Of a DNA stretch of 64,000 bases, positions 63,761 through 64,000 are shown in pieces. Below the pieces are notes generated by a model that worked only from the letters and a program-made list of their open reading frames with translations, searched no databases and was not told the origin of the DNA. A program made the translations under genes and the position numbers. This DNA comes from Triplophysa rosa (Eukaryota > Chordata > Actinopteri > Cypriniformes > Nemacheilidae). How positions within the stretch are numbered: the stretch's first letter is position 1; each line of letters opens with the position of its first letter. The stretch covers positions 5,015,912-5,079,911 of the forward strand of contig NC_079901.1 in NCBI RefSeq assembly GCF_024868665.1, read 5' to 3'.

Positions 63761-64000
63761 CTCTAGATGTCAATGTACCATACGGTTTGTTTAAATGCGA
63801 CCAAACTGCTGGAGTCATTCAATAAATTGTTTATTTAATAAAATAAACATACAACAAAATTCAACAAATAGTTCATTTAATTTTTTTACAACAAGTTTGT
63901 TAGTTCATTTAATTATTATACAACAAAATAATAATATAAATCAATATTAACATAAATTAAATTAAGTATAAAGTTATATTATTAGACACTAGCCAAACAC
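63761..64000. other. AT-rich end of window
   Basis: Very AT-rich sequence without a recognised feature. Still expected to be inside a myo5a intron. Confidence 0.5.

Overview
The window is vertebrate nuclear DNA, most likely from a cyprinid-type teleost. Genes are split into small exons with GT-AG introns. The spacer is AT-rich and packed with fish-style repeats: hAT-like elements with 8-bp target duplications, foldback MITEs, a tRNA-SINE with an L2-type tail, L2/CR1/Jockey-like LINE fragments, and a Ty3/gypsy chromovirus. No prokaryotic features, CRISPR arrays or free-standing RNA genes were seen.

Two protein genes lie head-to-tail on the + strand. The last two coding exons of arpp19 (722-841, 1255-1425) and its 3' UTR with a poly(A) signal at 2854 open the window. 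After about 6.7 kb of repeat-rich spacer comes myo5a (myosin Va heavy chain). Its start codon is at 9588, and 27 consecutive coding exons can be placed up to 61200. All splice phases match, giving 1204 codons without a gap: motor domain, six IQ motifs and the first part of the coiled coil. The rest of the tail lies beyond the window. The same arpp19-MYO5A neighbourhood exists in mammals.

The introns hold most of the interesting structure. Intron 1 (13.8 kb) has a decayed LINE reverse transcriptase, a non-autonomous LTR element on the minus strand with a proline-rich repeat region, and a three-deep nest of DNA transposons. Intron 5 has two nested hAT-like elements and a 161-base assembly gap flanked by a near-identical 255-base duplication, probably an assembly artefact. 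Intron 6 carries a very young, nearly complete 5.4-kb Tf1/sushi-type chromovirus (32677-38071). It has two 541-bp LTRs differing at two bases, an apparent self-priming primer site, a GGGAAAC frameshift heptamer in the correct Gag frame, a pol ORF broken by one base in a T run, a C-terminal chromodomain, and a tRNA-like end to each LTR. Introns 13 and 14 contain a three-unit tandem repeat interrupted by a foldback element, and other MITEs. The window ends in a minus-strand LINE fragment inside a myo5a intron.

Functionally, arpp19 encodes a Greatwall-regulated PP2A-B55 inhibitor and myo5a an actin-based cargo motor. They are neighbours and nothing here shows that they are co-regulated. The best candidate for something unusual is the chromovirus, especially the combination of self-priming and a tRNA-like U5 end.
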